A program made the translations under genes and the position numbers. The notes under the pieces were generated by a model. That model was not told the origin of the DNA. It saw only the letters and a program-made list of their open reading frames with translations, and ran no database searches. This document shows, piece by piece, positions 1 to 7,690 of a DNA stretch of 13,760 nucleotides (position 1 is its first letter; every line of letters starts with the position of its first letter). Source of the DNA: Phycisphaeraceae bacterium. GTDB lineage: Bacteria; Planctomycetota; Phycisphaerae; Phycisphaerales; Phycisphaeraceae. Location of the stretch: the NCBI GenBank assembly GCA_020850375.1, contig JADZET010000201.1, positions 1 through 13,760 on the forward strand, in the 5' to 3' direction.

Positions 1-1590
1 ATCGAGTGGCAGGCCCAGGTGGCCGCGGCGCACAACGTGGGGTTCCTCAACCTCTACAGCGGGATCGCCAACGGCTCACGATCGTTCTGGTGGAACAACG
101 GCTACCTCTACTCCGACTACCTGCACTTCTCGCCCGCGGGGGCGGACTTCGTCGGCGGGTTCATCAACGACGTGTTCGTCAGCGACGGCAACTCGCTCAA
201 CCCCTGGCAGCTCGGGGACCTCAGCGGCGACGGGCTGGTCACCCCCGCCGACGTCGACGCCCTGGCCCTGGCGCTGTCGGACCCGGCGGCCTATGAGCTG
301 ATGTACCCGACGGTCTGGGCCCTGCGCAGCGGGGACATCAACAGCGACGGCCTGATGAACAACACCGACTTGTCGCTGCTCGAGCAGCAGTTGGGCGTGA
401 TGACGATCATCCCCGAGCCGGGCGCGTGGGTGCTGCTCTCCGCCGGGGTGGTGCTGCTGGGGCTGCGTCGCCGGCGGGTGCTGCCTGTGGTGCTGGCCGC
501 GACGCTCTCGGCCAACCTCGCCGGGGCGGCGGTGCTCGGAGGGAACGTCATCCAGGGGGGCGACTTCGAGGACCTGTCCAGGCTCAAGCTCGGGCAGGAC
601 CTCGGTGGCAATCAGCAGGCGGTCTTCACCGCCGCGACGGACGTCGGCCGTTTCCTGGCCGACTGGTCGATCTCTTCCTACAACGACCCGTTCGTGGCGT
701 GGGTCAGCGAGTCCGTCCCTTACGTTTCGCGGATGAACCGGTCGCTCGTCAACGGCAACGGCGTGTTGGAGAACGACCGGTACGGCTCGCGCTGGGGACA
801 GTGGACCCCGGCCCCGGCGCGGGCGACGACGGGCACGGCCTCGCTGTCGTTCGACTACCTCTGGCAGATCTGGGCCGGCGACGACGTCCGGGACTGGTTC
901 AACGTCGACGCCGAGGTGCCCGAGTCCCTGAGCCTGCGGGTCTACGGGGCCGACGCCCTGCCGGCCGACGGGCTCTGGGTCGGCGACGCGGCGAGCGGAT
1001 ACATGGACCCGACCTCCGCCACCAGCGGGCTCGGCGGTGAATTGCTCTACGAGGTCGGCTGGAGCAAGGCCGACGGCGACCCCGCCTCGACCGACTGGCG
1101 GCACCTCGACGCCACGTTCGACCTGACACGCACCTACGCCTACTACGCACTCGTGGGCGAGTCGTGGGTCTACGGTTCGCAGCAGAACGGCTGGGTGGCG
1201 CGGTACACCGTCGTGCCCATCACCGCCAACGCGGTGGACAATCTCGTGCTCCGCCTGCCGGTGGTCCCCGACCCGATCCCGGGCGACGTCAATCGTGACG
1301 CCATGGTCAACGTGCAGGACATCAATCCGTTCGTGGCCCTGCTGGCCGGCGGCGAGGCGGGCACGACGGGTTTGCCCGACGAGGAGTTGCTGATCGTCGC
1401 TGACCTCAACCACGACGGGCACATCAACGTGCAGGACATCAACCCGTTCGTGTCGCTGCTGACGGGGGCGGGGCAGGGAGAGATGGCCCAGACCCTGAGC
1501 TTGGTCGTGCCCGAGCCCGGGTTGGGCGTTGTGATGGCAGGATGGCTTGCCGTCATGCTCCTGCGACGGGGTGGGTTGTCCGCGGGCTGA
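1..1590 (+). CDS. PEP-CTERM/dockerin exported protein, tandem two-in-one precursor, 5' partial
   Basis: The frame is open from base 1, so the N-terminus lies outside the window; a GTG at 19 is unlikely to be the true start. Numbering from that GTG: residues 31-52 hold SDYLHFSPAG, the Asp-x-x-His block that closes SGNH/GDSL esterases. Residues 67-125 contain two calcium-loop, dockerin-like repeats (GDLSGDGLVTPADVDAL, GDINSDGLMNNTDLSLL). Residues 132-153 form a PEP-CTERM tail: PEP, a hydrophobic stretch, then RRRR. Instead of stopping, the frame continues with a signal-peptide-like stretch ending in AGA at 168-170, then about 240 residues of probable beta-rich, carbohydrate-binding-like extracellular domain (not assigned). 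Two more dockerin repeats follow (from about 422 and 461), then a second PEP tail (498-500, LLRR). Known: PEP-CTERM tails are processed by exosortase at the cell envelope. Inferred: surface or matrix protein of a polysaccharide user. The fusion is either real or due to a lost stop codon. Confidence 0.85.
   Translation: MEWQAQVAAAHNVGFLNLYSGIANGSRSFWWNNGYLYSDYLHFSPAGADFVGGFINDVFVSDGNSLNPWQLGDLSGDGLVTPADVDALALALSDPAAYELMYPTVWALRSGDINSDGLMNNTDLSLLEQQLGVMTIIPEPGAWVLLSAGVVLLGLRRRRVLPVVLAATLSANLAGAAVLGGNVIQGGDFEDLSRLKLGQDLGGNQQAVFTAATDVGRFLADWSISSYNDPFVAWVSESVPYVSRMNRSLVNGNGVLENDRYGSRWGQWTPAPARATTGTASLSFDYLWQIWAGDDVRDWFNVDAEVPESLSLRVYGADALPADGLWVGDAASGYMDPTSATSGLGGELLYEVGWSKADGDPASTDWRHLDATFDLTRTYAYYALVGESWVYGSQQNGWVARYTVVPITANAVDNLVLRLPVVPDPIPGDVNRDAMVNVQDINPFVALLAGGEAGTTGLPDEELLIVADLNHDGHINVQDINPFVSLLTGAGQGEMAQTLSLVVPEPGLGVVMAGWLAVMLLRRGGLSAG
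1306..1461 (+). repeat. Pair of 39-bp dockerin-coding repeats
   Basis: Positions 1306-1344 and 1423-1461 encode VNVQDINPFVALL and INVQDINPFVSLL. They share an identical 18-bp core, caacgtgcaggacatcaa, apart from a few nearby third-position changes. Each follows an acidic calcium loop (GDVNRDAM, ADLNHDGH). The pair is a protein-level dockerin/EF-hand duplication, typical of planctomycete surface proteins, and not a mobile element. Confidence 0.75.
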
Positions 1591-1617
1591 TGCCTGCGAC
1601 CGTGACGGTGGGAGAGA

Positions 1618-2640
1618 TCAACTGCCCGTCAGGATGTCGATGACCTCGCGGTCCTCGCTGCCGTCGCGTTTGAACAGGCCGAAGCCGCCCTTGTAGTCCC
1701 AGCTCGAGTAGCTGATGTCGAGCTCGCGGAAGACCGAGACGATGTCCCGGAACCAGCGGACCCGGTCGGGCTGGGCGACGGTGTGCAGGCAGCCGAACTC
1801 GCCGCAGTAGAGCGGCAGGCCCGTCTCCTGGCGGACCCGCAGGGGTTTGGTCAGTCTTGACGCCAGCACGTCGCGGTTCCATTCCTTCAGGCCGTCGAGG
1901 CAGTGGTGCGACCAGGGCTCGTGGGCGACGGCCTGGTAGTCGGCGTCCTCGATCAGTCGGCCGGGGTAGCGCACCGGGCCGGCGTACTTGCCGATGTCCG
2001 TCCAGCTCGCGCGGTAGTGCGTCAGCGGGAACGGGTTGTAGTAGTGCGGGCCGAGGATGATCGCCGGGTCGTCCTTCGGCACGGCCAGGACGTCGAAGTT
2101 CTTCGAGGCCTGGTTCTCGTTCGAGCCCAGGACGACCGCGCGGTCCTTCTCCCGCTCTCGGATCGCGGCCAGGGCGAGGTGGGCCACGCGGTTCCAGTCG
2201 GCAGGGTCATCGGCCACCGGCTCGTTGAGCAGCTCGTAGGCCACCATGTCCAGCGGGCGATCGTGCAGGAAGTCGGAGAGGTCACGCCAGATATCGGCGA
2301 AGCGAGCGGCCTCAGTTGGTTTGGAGAACAAGGCGTTGCCGCCATGCTCGAAATTGTGGCTGCGCAGCAGGTGCAGATCGACAACCACACGTAGGTCCGC
2401 CGCAGCCGCCCAGTCCAGGGCGCTGGCGAGCAGCTCGAAGGCCTCGGGCTCGCGCTTCCCCTGCTCGTCGTACATCTGCTCCTCGTCGATGGGCAGGCGA
2501 AGATGATCGAATCCCCAGCCGGCGATACGCCGCACGTCGGCCTGTGTGAACCATTCACGGCGCTGCTGGCCGCGTTTGCCGCTCTGGCTCAGCCAATGGG
2601 AGGCGTTGGTGCCACGGTGGATCTGGAAAGGATGGGGCAT
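1618..2640 (-). CDS. Glycoside hydrolase family 5 (cellulase-like) protein
   Basis: 340 aa, a complete GH5 catalytic domain. Family landmarks are visible in order: RGTNASHWLSQ (9-19) near the start of the barrel, RLP (48-50), DLH (88-90), the acid/base glutamate in YELLNEP (E140), the PHYYNPF loop (198-204), the nucleophile glutamate in YCGEFG (E281), and the stacking tryptophan in SSWDYKGGFG (W314). GH5 enzymes hydrolyse beta-1,4-linked glucans, mannans and related chains by a retaining mechanism; the substrate cannot be told from sequence. No signal peptide is seen, so it would act in the cytoplasm unless the true start differs. There is no Shine-Dalgarno before the ATG, and a terminator ends only 23 bp upstream, so transcription must begin very close to the start codon or come by readthrough. 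It is convergent with the dockerin/PEP-CTERM gene (27-bp gap), suggesting a shared polysaccharide theme. Confidence 0.93.
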   Translation of the reverse strand: MPHPFQIHRGTNASHWLSQSGKRGQQRREWFTQADVRRIAGWGFDHLRLPIDEEQMYDEQGKREPEAFELLASALDWAAAADLRVVVDLHLLRSHNFEHGGNALFSKPTEAARFADIWRDLSDFLHDRPLDMVAYELLNEPVADDPADWNRVAHLALAAIREREKDRAVVLGSNENQASKNFDVLAVPKDDPAIILGPHYYNPFPLTHYRASWTDIGKYAGPVRYPGRLIEDADYQAVAHEPWSHHCLDGLKEWNRDVLASRLTKPLRVRQETGLPLYCGEFGCLHTVAQPDRVRWFRDIVSVFRELDISYSSWDYKGGFGLFKRDGSEDREVIDILTGS

Positions 2641-2663
2641 GGCGGAGTATCGCAGGGTGGGGG

Positions 2664-2704
2664 TAAGAAAAGACCCAGGCGTGGCCCTCGCGGGGCGCCT
2701 GGGT
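2664..2704 (-). terminator. Rho-independent terminator of the pseudo-metallopeptidase gene
   Basis: A perfect 9-bp inverted repeat, ACCCAGGCG (2673-2681) and CGCCTGGGT (2696-2704), with a 14-nt loop that can pair further. On the minus strand it is followed by CTTTTCTTA. It lies 40 bp past the stop of the 2745-3776 gene and ends 23 bp before the GH5 start codon. Confidence 0.88.
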
Positions 2705-2744
2705 GGATGGTTCAGGTTGGGGCGTATGTTATCGCGAAACGCCG

Positions 2745-3776
2745 TCAGCGGGCGGGCTTGGCGGCCGCAGTGCCGCTCGGCGTGCCGCCCTTGAGCACCG
2801 CGGCGATGTCGTCCAGGAGCTTCTGGTTCGGCGCCTTTCGCTGCATGACCAGCAGGGTGAAGTTGTCAGCCAGGACCTCCTGCGGGTGGTTGTTGTGCGT
2901 GGTGTTGGCGGTGGCCTGGTTCGGGTAGCCGGTCACCTGCCTGGGGTCGAGGAAGACCGGCTCGTCGCCCGCGCCGAGCTTGAGGATCGTCGGGTCCCGT
3001 TCGTCGAGCACAGCCAGTCGCAGGTCGATGGCCTTGGACAGGTCAGGGACACGCCGTGGATCGTAGACCTTGTCCTTCGACACCAGCAGGGGAATGACCC
3101 GCACGGTCCGGCGCTGGAAGGCGACCTCGACGGAGGCGTCGTTGCGCGGGAAGTCGGGGTCGGTGAACTGGCGGTCGCTCCAGCGGCGGGGCAGGGAGGG
3201 CTCGCCGGTCTGCTTGAAGCCGATCAGGCCATAGAGCTTGCCCTGCAGGGACGGGTCGTTGCGGGTCATCAGGGTGAACAGCTCCGCCGCCAGCGTGTTC
3301 ATCATGGCGGGGGCCGGCGTCCGCTGGAGGAAGGCCTGCGTCAGCACCAGGGCGTTGCGGCGGGTGTAGGGCTTGTCGAACTCCTCCTTGCCGGAGGTCT
3401 TGATCAGCAGGATCTTGGCCGGGAGCTTGACGCCGAGCTCTTCCAGACGTGGGCCGAGCCGCTCAAGGGCGGAGCGGACTTTGTTGACCTCCGGCCCCGT
3501 CCACTCCCGCGCCTGCCTGCCGAGGAAGCGGAGGAAGGCGTCGCGCGAGGCGTCGTTGACTTCCTCCATCCTGCCCTTGCGGTCTAGGTCGCTCAGGGTG
3601 CGGGTAAAGTCGTCGTCGGCCGAGAGGAATTCGCTGGCTTGCTCGGCGGTCTGGAACTCGCAGGTGCTGGTCTTGGTCAGGGGGAAGGCCTGCTGACCGG
3701 AGGCCTGCAGGCAGGGCGCGGACACCAGCACGGCCAGGAACAACATGACAACGGACGGCAGGCGAAGCGTGGTCAT
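2745..3776 (-). CDS. Secreted gluzincin-like protein with degenerate zinc motif (putative pseudopeptidase)
   Basis: 343 aa. The start at 3776 is preferred over the longer frame (3830) because GAGGA lies 7 nt upstream and a perfect TATAAT (3807-3812) falls inside the longer version. Residues 1-28 are a signal peptide (basic start, MLFLAVLVSA core), so the protein is exported. No confident family name can be given. From general knowledge, the layout NTLAAELFTLMTRNDP (160-175), LYGLIGF (181-187), FTDPDFPRND (204-213), IPLL (228-231) and HPQEVLADNF (297-306) resembles bacterial metallopeptidase-like proteins with the pattern HELFH...TNPDAP...HPEEILADNF. In that reading both zinc histidines of HExxH are replaced (A164, T168), while the catalytic-position E165 and the possible third ligand E300 remain. 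That would make it a catalytically dead relative with a binding or structural role. It is monocistronic between two terminators. Confidence 0.75.
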   Translation of the reverse strand: MTTLRLPSVVMLFLAVLVSAPCLQASGQQAFPLTKTSTCEFQTAEQASEFLSADDDFTRTLSDLDRKGRMEEVNDASRDAFLRFLGRQAREWTGPEVNKVRSALERLGPRLEELGVKLPAKILLIKTSGKEEFDKPYTRRNALVLTQAFLQRTPAPAMMNTLAAELFTLMTRNDPSLQGKLYGLIGFKQTGEPSLPRRWSDRQFTDPDFPRNDASVEVAFQRRTVRVIPLLVSKDKVYDPRRVPDLSKAIDLRLAVLDERDPTILKLGAGDEPVFLDPRQVTGYPNQATANTTHNNHPQEVLADNFTLLVMQRKAPNQKLLDDIAAVLKGGTPSGTAAAKPAR

Positions 3777-3806
3777 GGCAAGGTCCTCGGATGGGATGAT
3801 CAGGCG

Positions 3807-3812
3807 ATTATA
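3807..3812 (-). promoter_or_regulatory. -10 box of the pseudo-metallopeptidase gene
   Basis: Perfect TATAAT on the minus strand, 31 nt ahead of the ATG at 3776, predicting a transcript start near 3800 and a short leader holding GAGGA. No recognisable -35 box is found 16-18 bp upstream (GC-rich there), so it may need an activator or another sigma factor. It begins only about 26 bp beyond the ahcY terminator. Confidence 0.6.
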
Positions 3813-3837
3813 GTGCTCGCCGCGGCGCACGGCCGGG

Positions 3838-3872
3838 TAAAAGAAAAAGTCCAGGCGATCCCGCCCGGACTT
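3838..3872 (-). terminator. Rho-independent terminator of ahcY
   Basis: Stem AAGTCC-A-GGCG (3847-3857) and CGCC-C-GGACTT (3862-3872), 10 pairs with one A/C mismatch and a 4-nt loop ATCC. On the minus strand it runs into a U-rich tract (TTTTTCTTTTA). It sits 30 bp past the ahcY stop codon. Confidence 0.9.
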
Positions 3873-3902
3873 GAGGTGCGTGTTGGGGGATATGCCGGTT
3901 CT

Positions 3903-5372
<1,470 letters not shown>

Positions 5373-5408
5373 GAGCGTGATCTCCAAGGTTCAGTGCTGG
5401 ATTCAGGG

Positions 5409-6365
5409 TTAGTTCGGTTTGTCGGCGGTGGCCAGGAACAACGCGGGCCCCTTGGCCTGCGGCTCGGGCGGCAGCGCACGGCAGGTGACGTGCGTCAGGC
5501 CTGCGGCGCCGAGGAGTTTTTCGAGTTCGGGTGGATCAAAGCCAAGGCTCGACTGGCCCATCTGCCGGCGGAAGTCCTCGCGGTCGTGGCGGAGCAGATC
5601 GACGACGACGGCCCGTCCGCCCGGACGCAGGATGCGAACCATCTCGTCCACCGCCTTGCGGGGGTCCGGGAGGTAGGTCAGCACCAGCAGCATCAGCACG
5701 GCGTCGACGCTGCGGTCCTCGAGCGGGAGTTTCTCCAGGTCGCCCTGGCGGAGCTCAACGTTGATCAACCCTTCGGTGCGGGCGGCCGCGGCCTGGAGCA
5801 TGGCCGGGGAGTTGTCCACGCCGATGACGCGCCTCGCGTGCGGGGAGACTTCGACCACGAAGCTGCCCGTCCCGCAGCCGAGGTCGGCCACGATCAGATC
5901 GCGCGGCGACACAGCCATCGCGGCGGCCAGGACGAAGGAGCGGCCGTAGAGTTCCTCGCGGAGCTTGTCCCACTGATCGGCCGCGTCGGCGAAGAAGGCC
6001 TGGGCGTCCGTGCGCCGCTGGCTGAGCAAGCGGGCCAGACGCAGCTGGTCCTGCTTGAACGCGGCCGAGCCGGCGAGTTCCTCGCGGGCGGTGATCCAGA
6101 GCTGACGCGGGGCAGTCGCGAGTTCGTCGAGGATCGTGCGGTAGAGGTTCGTCGTGCCGTGTCGGCGGGCGACGACCCAGTTGCGGTCGCTCAGGAGCTT
6201 GAGGTGCCGGCTGACGGTCGACTGGGGCATCTGCAGGACATCGCACAGCTCCGCCACCCCCAGTTCGTGCTGCTCGAGCAGGCGGAGCAGGCGCAGGCGC
6301 GTGGCGTCGGCCAGGCAGGTCAGCATGTCCACGAGGGCGTCGGGATGGGAGGCGGATTGAATCAT
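5409..6365 (-). CDS. ArsR-type regulator fused to class I SAM-dependent methyltransferase (SahR-like)
   Basis: 318 aa. Residues 8-76 are an ArsR-type winged helix-turn-helix (LADATRLRLLRLL, recognition region MPQSTVSRHLKLLSD, wing near RRHGTTNLYRT) without the ELCxC metal site of arsenic sensors. A linker of about 70 residues leads to a Rossmann methyltransferase domain with motif I VADLGCGTGSF (159-169), an acidic end at GVDNSP (182-187) and LRPGG (246-250). Fusions of this type next to ahcY occur in several phyla, and the ArsR-family SahR regulator of sulfate reducers is known to sense S-adenosylhomocysteine. By analogy this protein probably represses the ahcY operon and is released by SAH, its methyltransferase fold acting as sensor; that is inference. 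The start at 6365 is chosen because the promoter lies inside any longer form (6410). Confidence 0.93.
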   Translation of the reverse strand: MIQSASHPDALVDMLTCLADATRLRLLRLLEQHELGVAELCDVLQMPQSTVSRHLKLLSDRNWVVARRHGTTNLYRTILDELATAPRQLWITAREELAGSAAFKQDQLRLARLLSQRRTDAQAFFADAADQWDKLREELYGRSFVLAAAMAVSPRDLIVADLGCGTGSFVVEVSPHARRVIGVDNSPAMLQAAAARTEGLINVELRQGDLEKLPLEDRSVDAVLMLLVLTYLPDPRKAVDEMVRILRPGGRAVVVDLLRHDREDFRRQMGQSSLGFDPPELEKLLGAAGLTHVTCRALPPEPQAKGPALFLATADKPN

Positions 6366-6382
6366 CAGTCTATCCGGATGGA

Positions 6383-6410
6383 ATGATATATCGTCCAGGC
6401 CGGGTGTCAA
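6383..6410 (-). promoter_or_regulatory. Promoter and candidate operator of the arsR-MT/ahcY operon
   Basis: On the minus strand a perfect -35 TTGACA (6405-6410) is followed after 16 bp by -10 TATCAT (6383-6388, five of six consensus bases), predicting a start near 6376 and a leader of about 11 nt. The -10 box is embedded in a 12-bp imperfect palindrome, ATGATATATCGT (6383-6394, five of six pairs), with the perfect core GATATATC (6385-6392). A second perfect 8-bp palindrome, ATCCGGAT (6372-6379), covers the predicted start site. Either would suit a dimeric ArsR-family repressor. Confidence 0.72.
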
Positions 6411-6514
6411 AGCCTACGGATCCATCCAGGTGGTTAAGATTGAGCGGAAACACGGAAAATCCGCCCCTCGATGGCTTCTGGACGATGGATCCAGAGGGAT
6501 TTGGAGCTTTTACG

Positions 6515-7360
6515 ATGCGATGGCGCCAAGACTTGCGGGCGATGGGTTTGGCGTGTGTACTCCTGACGGGCTGCTACGAAGAGATCAGCCGGTCGGAGCC
6601 CTTCCCTGACCTTCAAAAGCTGGCGGACAGGCCTCGCAAGGACCTGGATAGCCCCGAGGGGCAGTTCCGGCTGGGGGATGATGGTTATGCCATCGTGCTC
6701 AAACGCTATGACGGCCCGCGTCGCCAGCGGGAGGCCGAGTCGCTGGTGCGCAAACTGGCGACGGAGCTCAACGTGCCGGACGTCTGGGTGCGGGAGGAGT
6801 CGGGGCAGGCGGTGGTGTATCGCGGGCGCTACCCCGACGCCCAGGGATCGACGGCTCAGAACGACCTGCGGCAGACGCAGATGCTGATGCTCGGGGACAA
6901 ACGGCCGTTCCAGGATGCGGCCCTGGCGCCGCTGAGCCTGGGCTCGGTGGTGGCCTACAACCCGATGGACCTTAAACGCGTGCGGATGCCGGGGTATTAC
7001 ACGCTCCAAGTGGCCTTCTTCGACGAGAACGCCGGCCCGGATTACCGCCAACTGGCGGAGAACTATGCGCGGGATCTCATCCAGAAGGGAGAAAGAGCGT
7101 TCTTCTACCACGGGCCGAAGATGTCGCTGGTGACGGTGGGGCTGTTCGACGAGGGCGACCTCTTGCAGGTCCAGCAGGAGGGACCGGGGGGCATCCCGAT
7201 CATCGCCCAGGCCTACGGGCCAGGGGTCAAGGAGCTGCAGCAAAAGTTTCCCCACAACCTGGGCAACGGGATGACGGTCGTCGAGAAGGGGCCTGATGGG
7301 GTGACGCGAACGCAGACCAGCTTCCTGGTGCCGGTGCCGACGGGCGAGCTGGCGAAGTAA
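6515..7360 (+). CDS. Lipoprotein with two SPOR-like repeats
   Basis: 281 aa. The ATG at 6515 is preceded by GGAG with about 9 nt spacing and begins a lipoprotein signal (MRWRQDLRAM... LLTGC, lipidated Cys20), which argues against the longer frame from 6383. Two segments look alike in the beta-alpha-beta-beta pattern of SPOR domains: residues 57-107 (GYAIVLKRYDG ... VVYRGRYPD) and 160-213 (GYYTLQVAFFDE ... LVTVGLFDE), joined by a linker of about 50 residues. SPOR domains bind denuded peptidoglycan glycan strands, often at division sites; assignment here is by pattern only and moderate. Location would be a membrane leaflet facing the periplasm or cell wall. It is divergent from the ahcY operon, separated by about 150 bp. 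No partner gene is directly linked. Confidence 0.85.
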   Translation: MRWRQDLRAMGLACVLLTGCYEEISRSEPFPDLQKLADRPRKDLDSPEGQFRLGDDGYAIVLKRYDGPRRQREAESLVRKLATELNVPDVWVREESGQAVVYRGRYPDAQGSTAQNDLRQTQMLMLGDKRPFQDAALAPLSLGSVVAYNPMDLKRVRMPGYYTLQVAFFDENAGPDYRQLAENYARDLIQKGERAFFYHGPKMSLVTVGLFDEGDLLQVQQEGPGGIPIIAQAYGPGVKELQQKFPHNLGNGMTVVEKGPDGVTRTQTSFLVPVPTGELAK

Positions 7361-7521
7361 GCGTTGGGTCCTATAACTTGATGGAATTGCAGGCGGTCAA
7401 TGGGTTTACCGCTGATGCCCCCGTTCGGTGCGCATGGGTGGGAAGGATGGGGCAAGCGTGGGGATGGATTAGCCATAAGTGGCTGATAATTAAAAATTTA
7501 ATCGGTTACGTCTGTGACGAC

Positions 7522-7545
7522 TCATGGGCAACAATGTGTCCATGA
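7522..7545. promoter_or_regulatory. Imperfect palindrome upstream of the 3D-gene promoter
   Basis: TCATGG at 7522-7527 mirrors CCATGA at 7540-7545, with CA/TG also symmetric inside, so 8 of 12 half-site positions match. It ends 15 bp before the predicted -35 box, a position suited to an activator or repressor. No family can be assigned. Confidence 0.3.
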
Positions 7546-7560
7546 ACGATGTTTATTTGG

Positions 7561-7590
7561 TTGTCGGTTTCGGTGGACCCGGGTTATACT
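7561..7590 (+). promoter_or_regulatory. Candidate sigma-70 promoter of the 3D-domain gene
   Basis: -35 TTGTCG (7561-7566), 18-bp spacer, -10 TATACT (7585-7590, five of six consensus bases). The predicted start is near 7597, which gives a leader of about 94 nt to the ATT codon at 7691. Confidence 0.5.
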
Positions 7591-7619
7591 TCCCTACCTT
7601 GCGCGAGGGGTTATCGGAT

Positions 7620-7661
7620 GCCTGAGGCTTCAGGCGGCCGGTGACGGGCCGTGCGGCTGAC
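7620..7661 (+). other. Structured 5' leader hairpins before the 3D-domain gene
   Basis: Hairpin 1 is GCCTGA-ggct-TCAGGC (7620-7635), perfect with a 4-nt loop. Hairpin 2 is CGGCC...GGCCG just after it (about 7636-7652). They precede an AAGGAG at 7667-7672 and a second Shine-Dalgarno AGGGAG at 7678-7683. No known riboswitch pattern is recognised. Confidence 0.35.
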
Positions 7662-7690
7662 GCGGCAAGGAGCACTGAGGGAGACGAGTT

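Larger units (their letters stand above)
7361..7690. other. 330-base gene-free stretch with promoter, AT-rich block and hairpins
   Basis: Nothing here looks protein-coding. It holds, in order: a weak inverted repeat after the lipoprotein gene (GCGGT/ACCGC around 7393-7412) with no T-tract, a small hairpin AGCCA-taag-TGGCT (7471-7484), an AT-rich block with ATTAAA-AA-TTTAAT (7489-7502), a 24-bp imperfect palindrome (7522-7545), a promoter (7561-7590), and a structured leader before the 3D-domain gene. AGCCA/TGGCT followed by the AT-rich block could be a weak terminator for the lipoprotein gene, but the T-run is poor. Confidence 0.5.

Noticed and set aside
76..1422. 448-codon minus-strand open frame opposite the PEP-CTERM gene
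   Set aside because: His/Arg/Val/Gly-rich shadow; the plus frame has dockerin and PEP-CTERM motifs.
1306..1461. Repeated DNA that might suggest a CRISPR or tandem repeat array
   Set aside because: Only two copies, both coding for dockerin repeats in frame; no spacer pattern.
1591..1617. Short palindrome accgt-g-acggt in the convergent gap after the PEP-CTERM gene
   Set aside because: A 5-bp stem with a 1-nt loop and no T-tract is not a credible terminator.
5373..5408. Possible SAH or SAM riboswitch before ahcY
   Set aside because: Only 36 bp separate ahcY from the upstream gene, too short for known SAH or SAM aptamers, and no matching pairing is seen.
6418..6492. 9-bp inverted repeat GGATCCATC / GATGGATCC flanking the lipoprotein upstream region
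   Set aside because: The arms are 57 bp apart with mismatches immediately outside, do not line up with a promoter, and could arise by chance.
7542..7625. 27-residue open frame (MNDVYLVVGFGG...) in the gap before the 3D-domain gene
   Set aside because: It lacks a ribosome-binding site and overlaps the predicted -35 and -10 boxes, so coding is unsupported.
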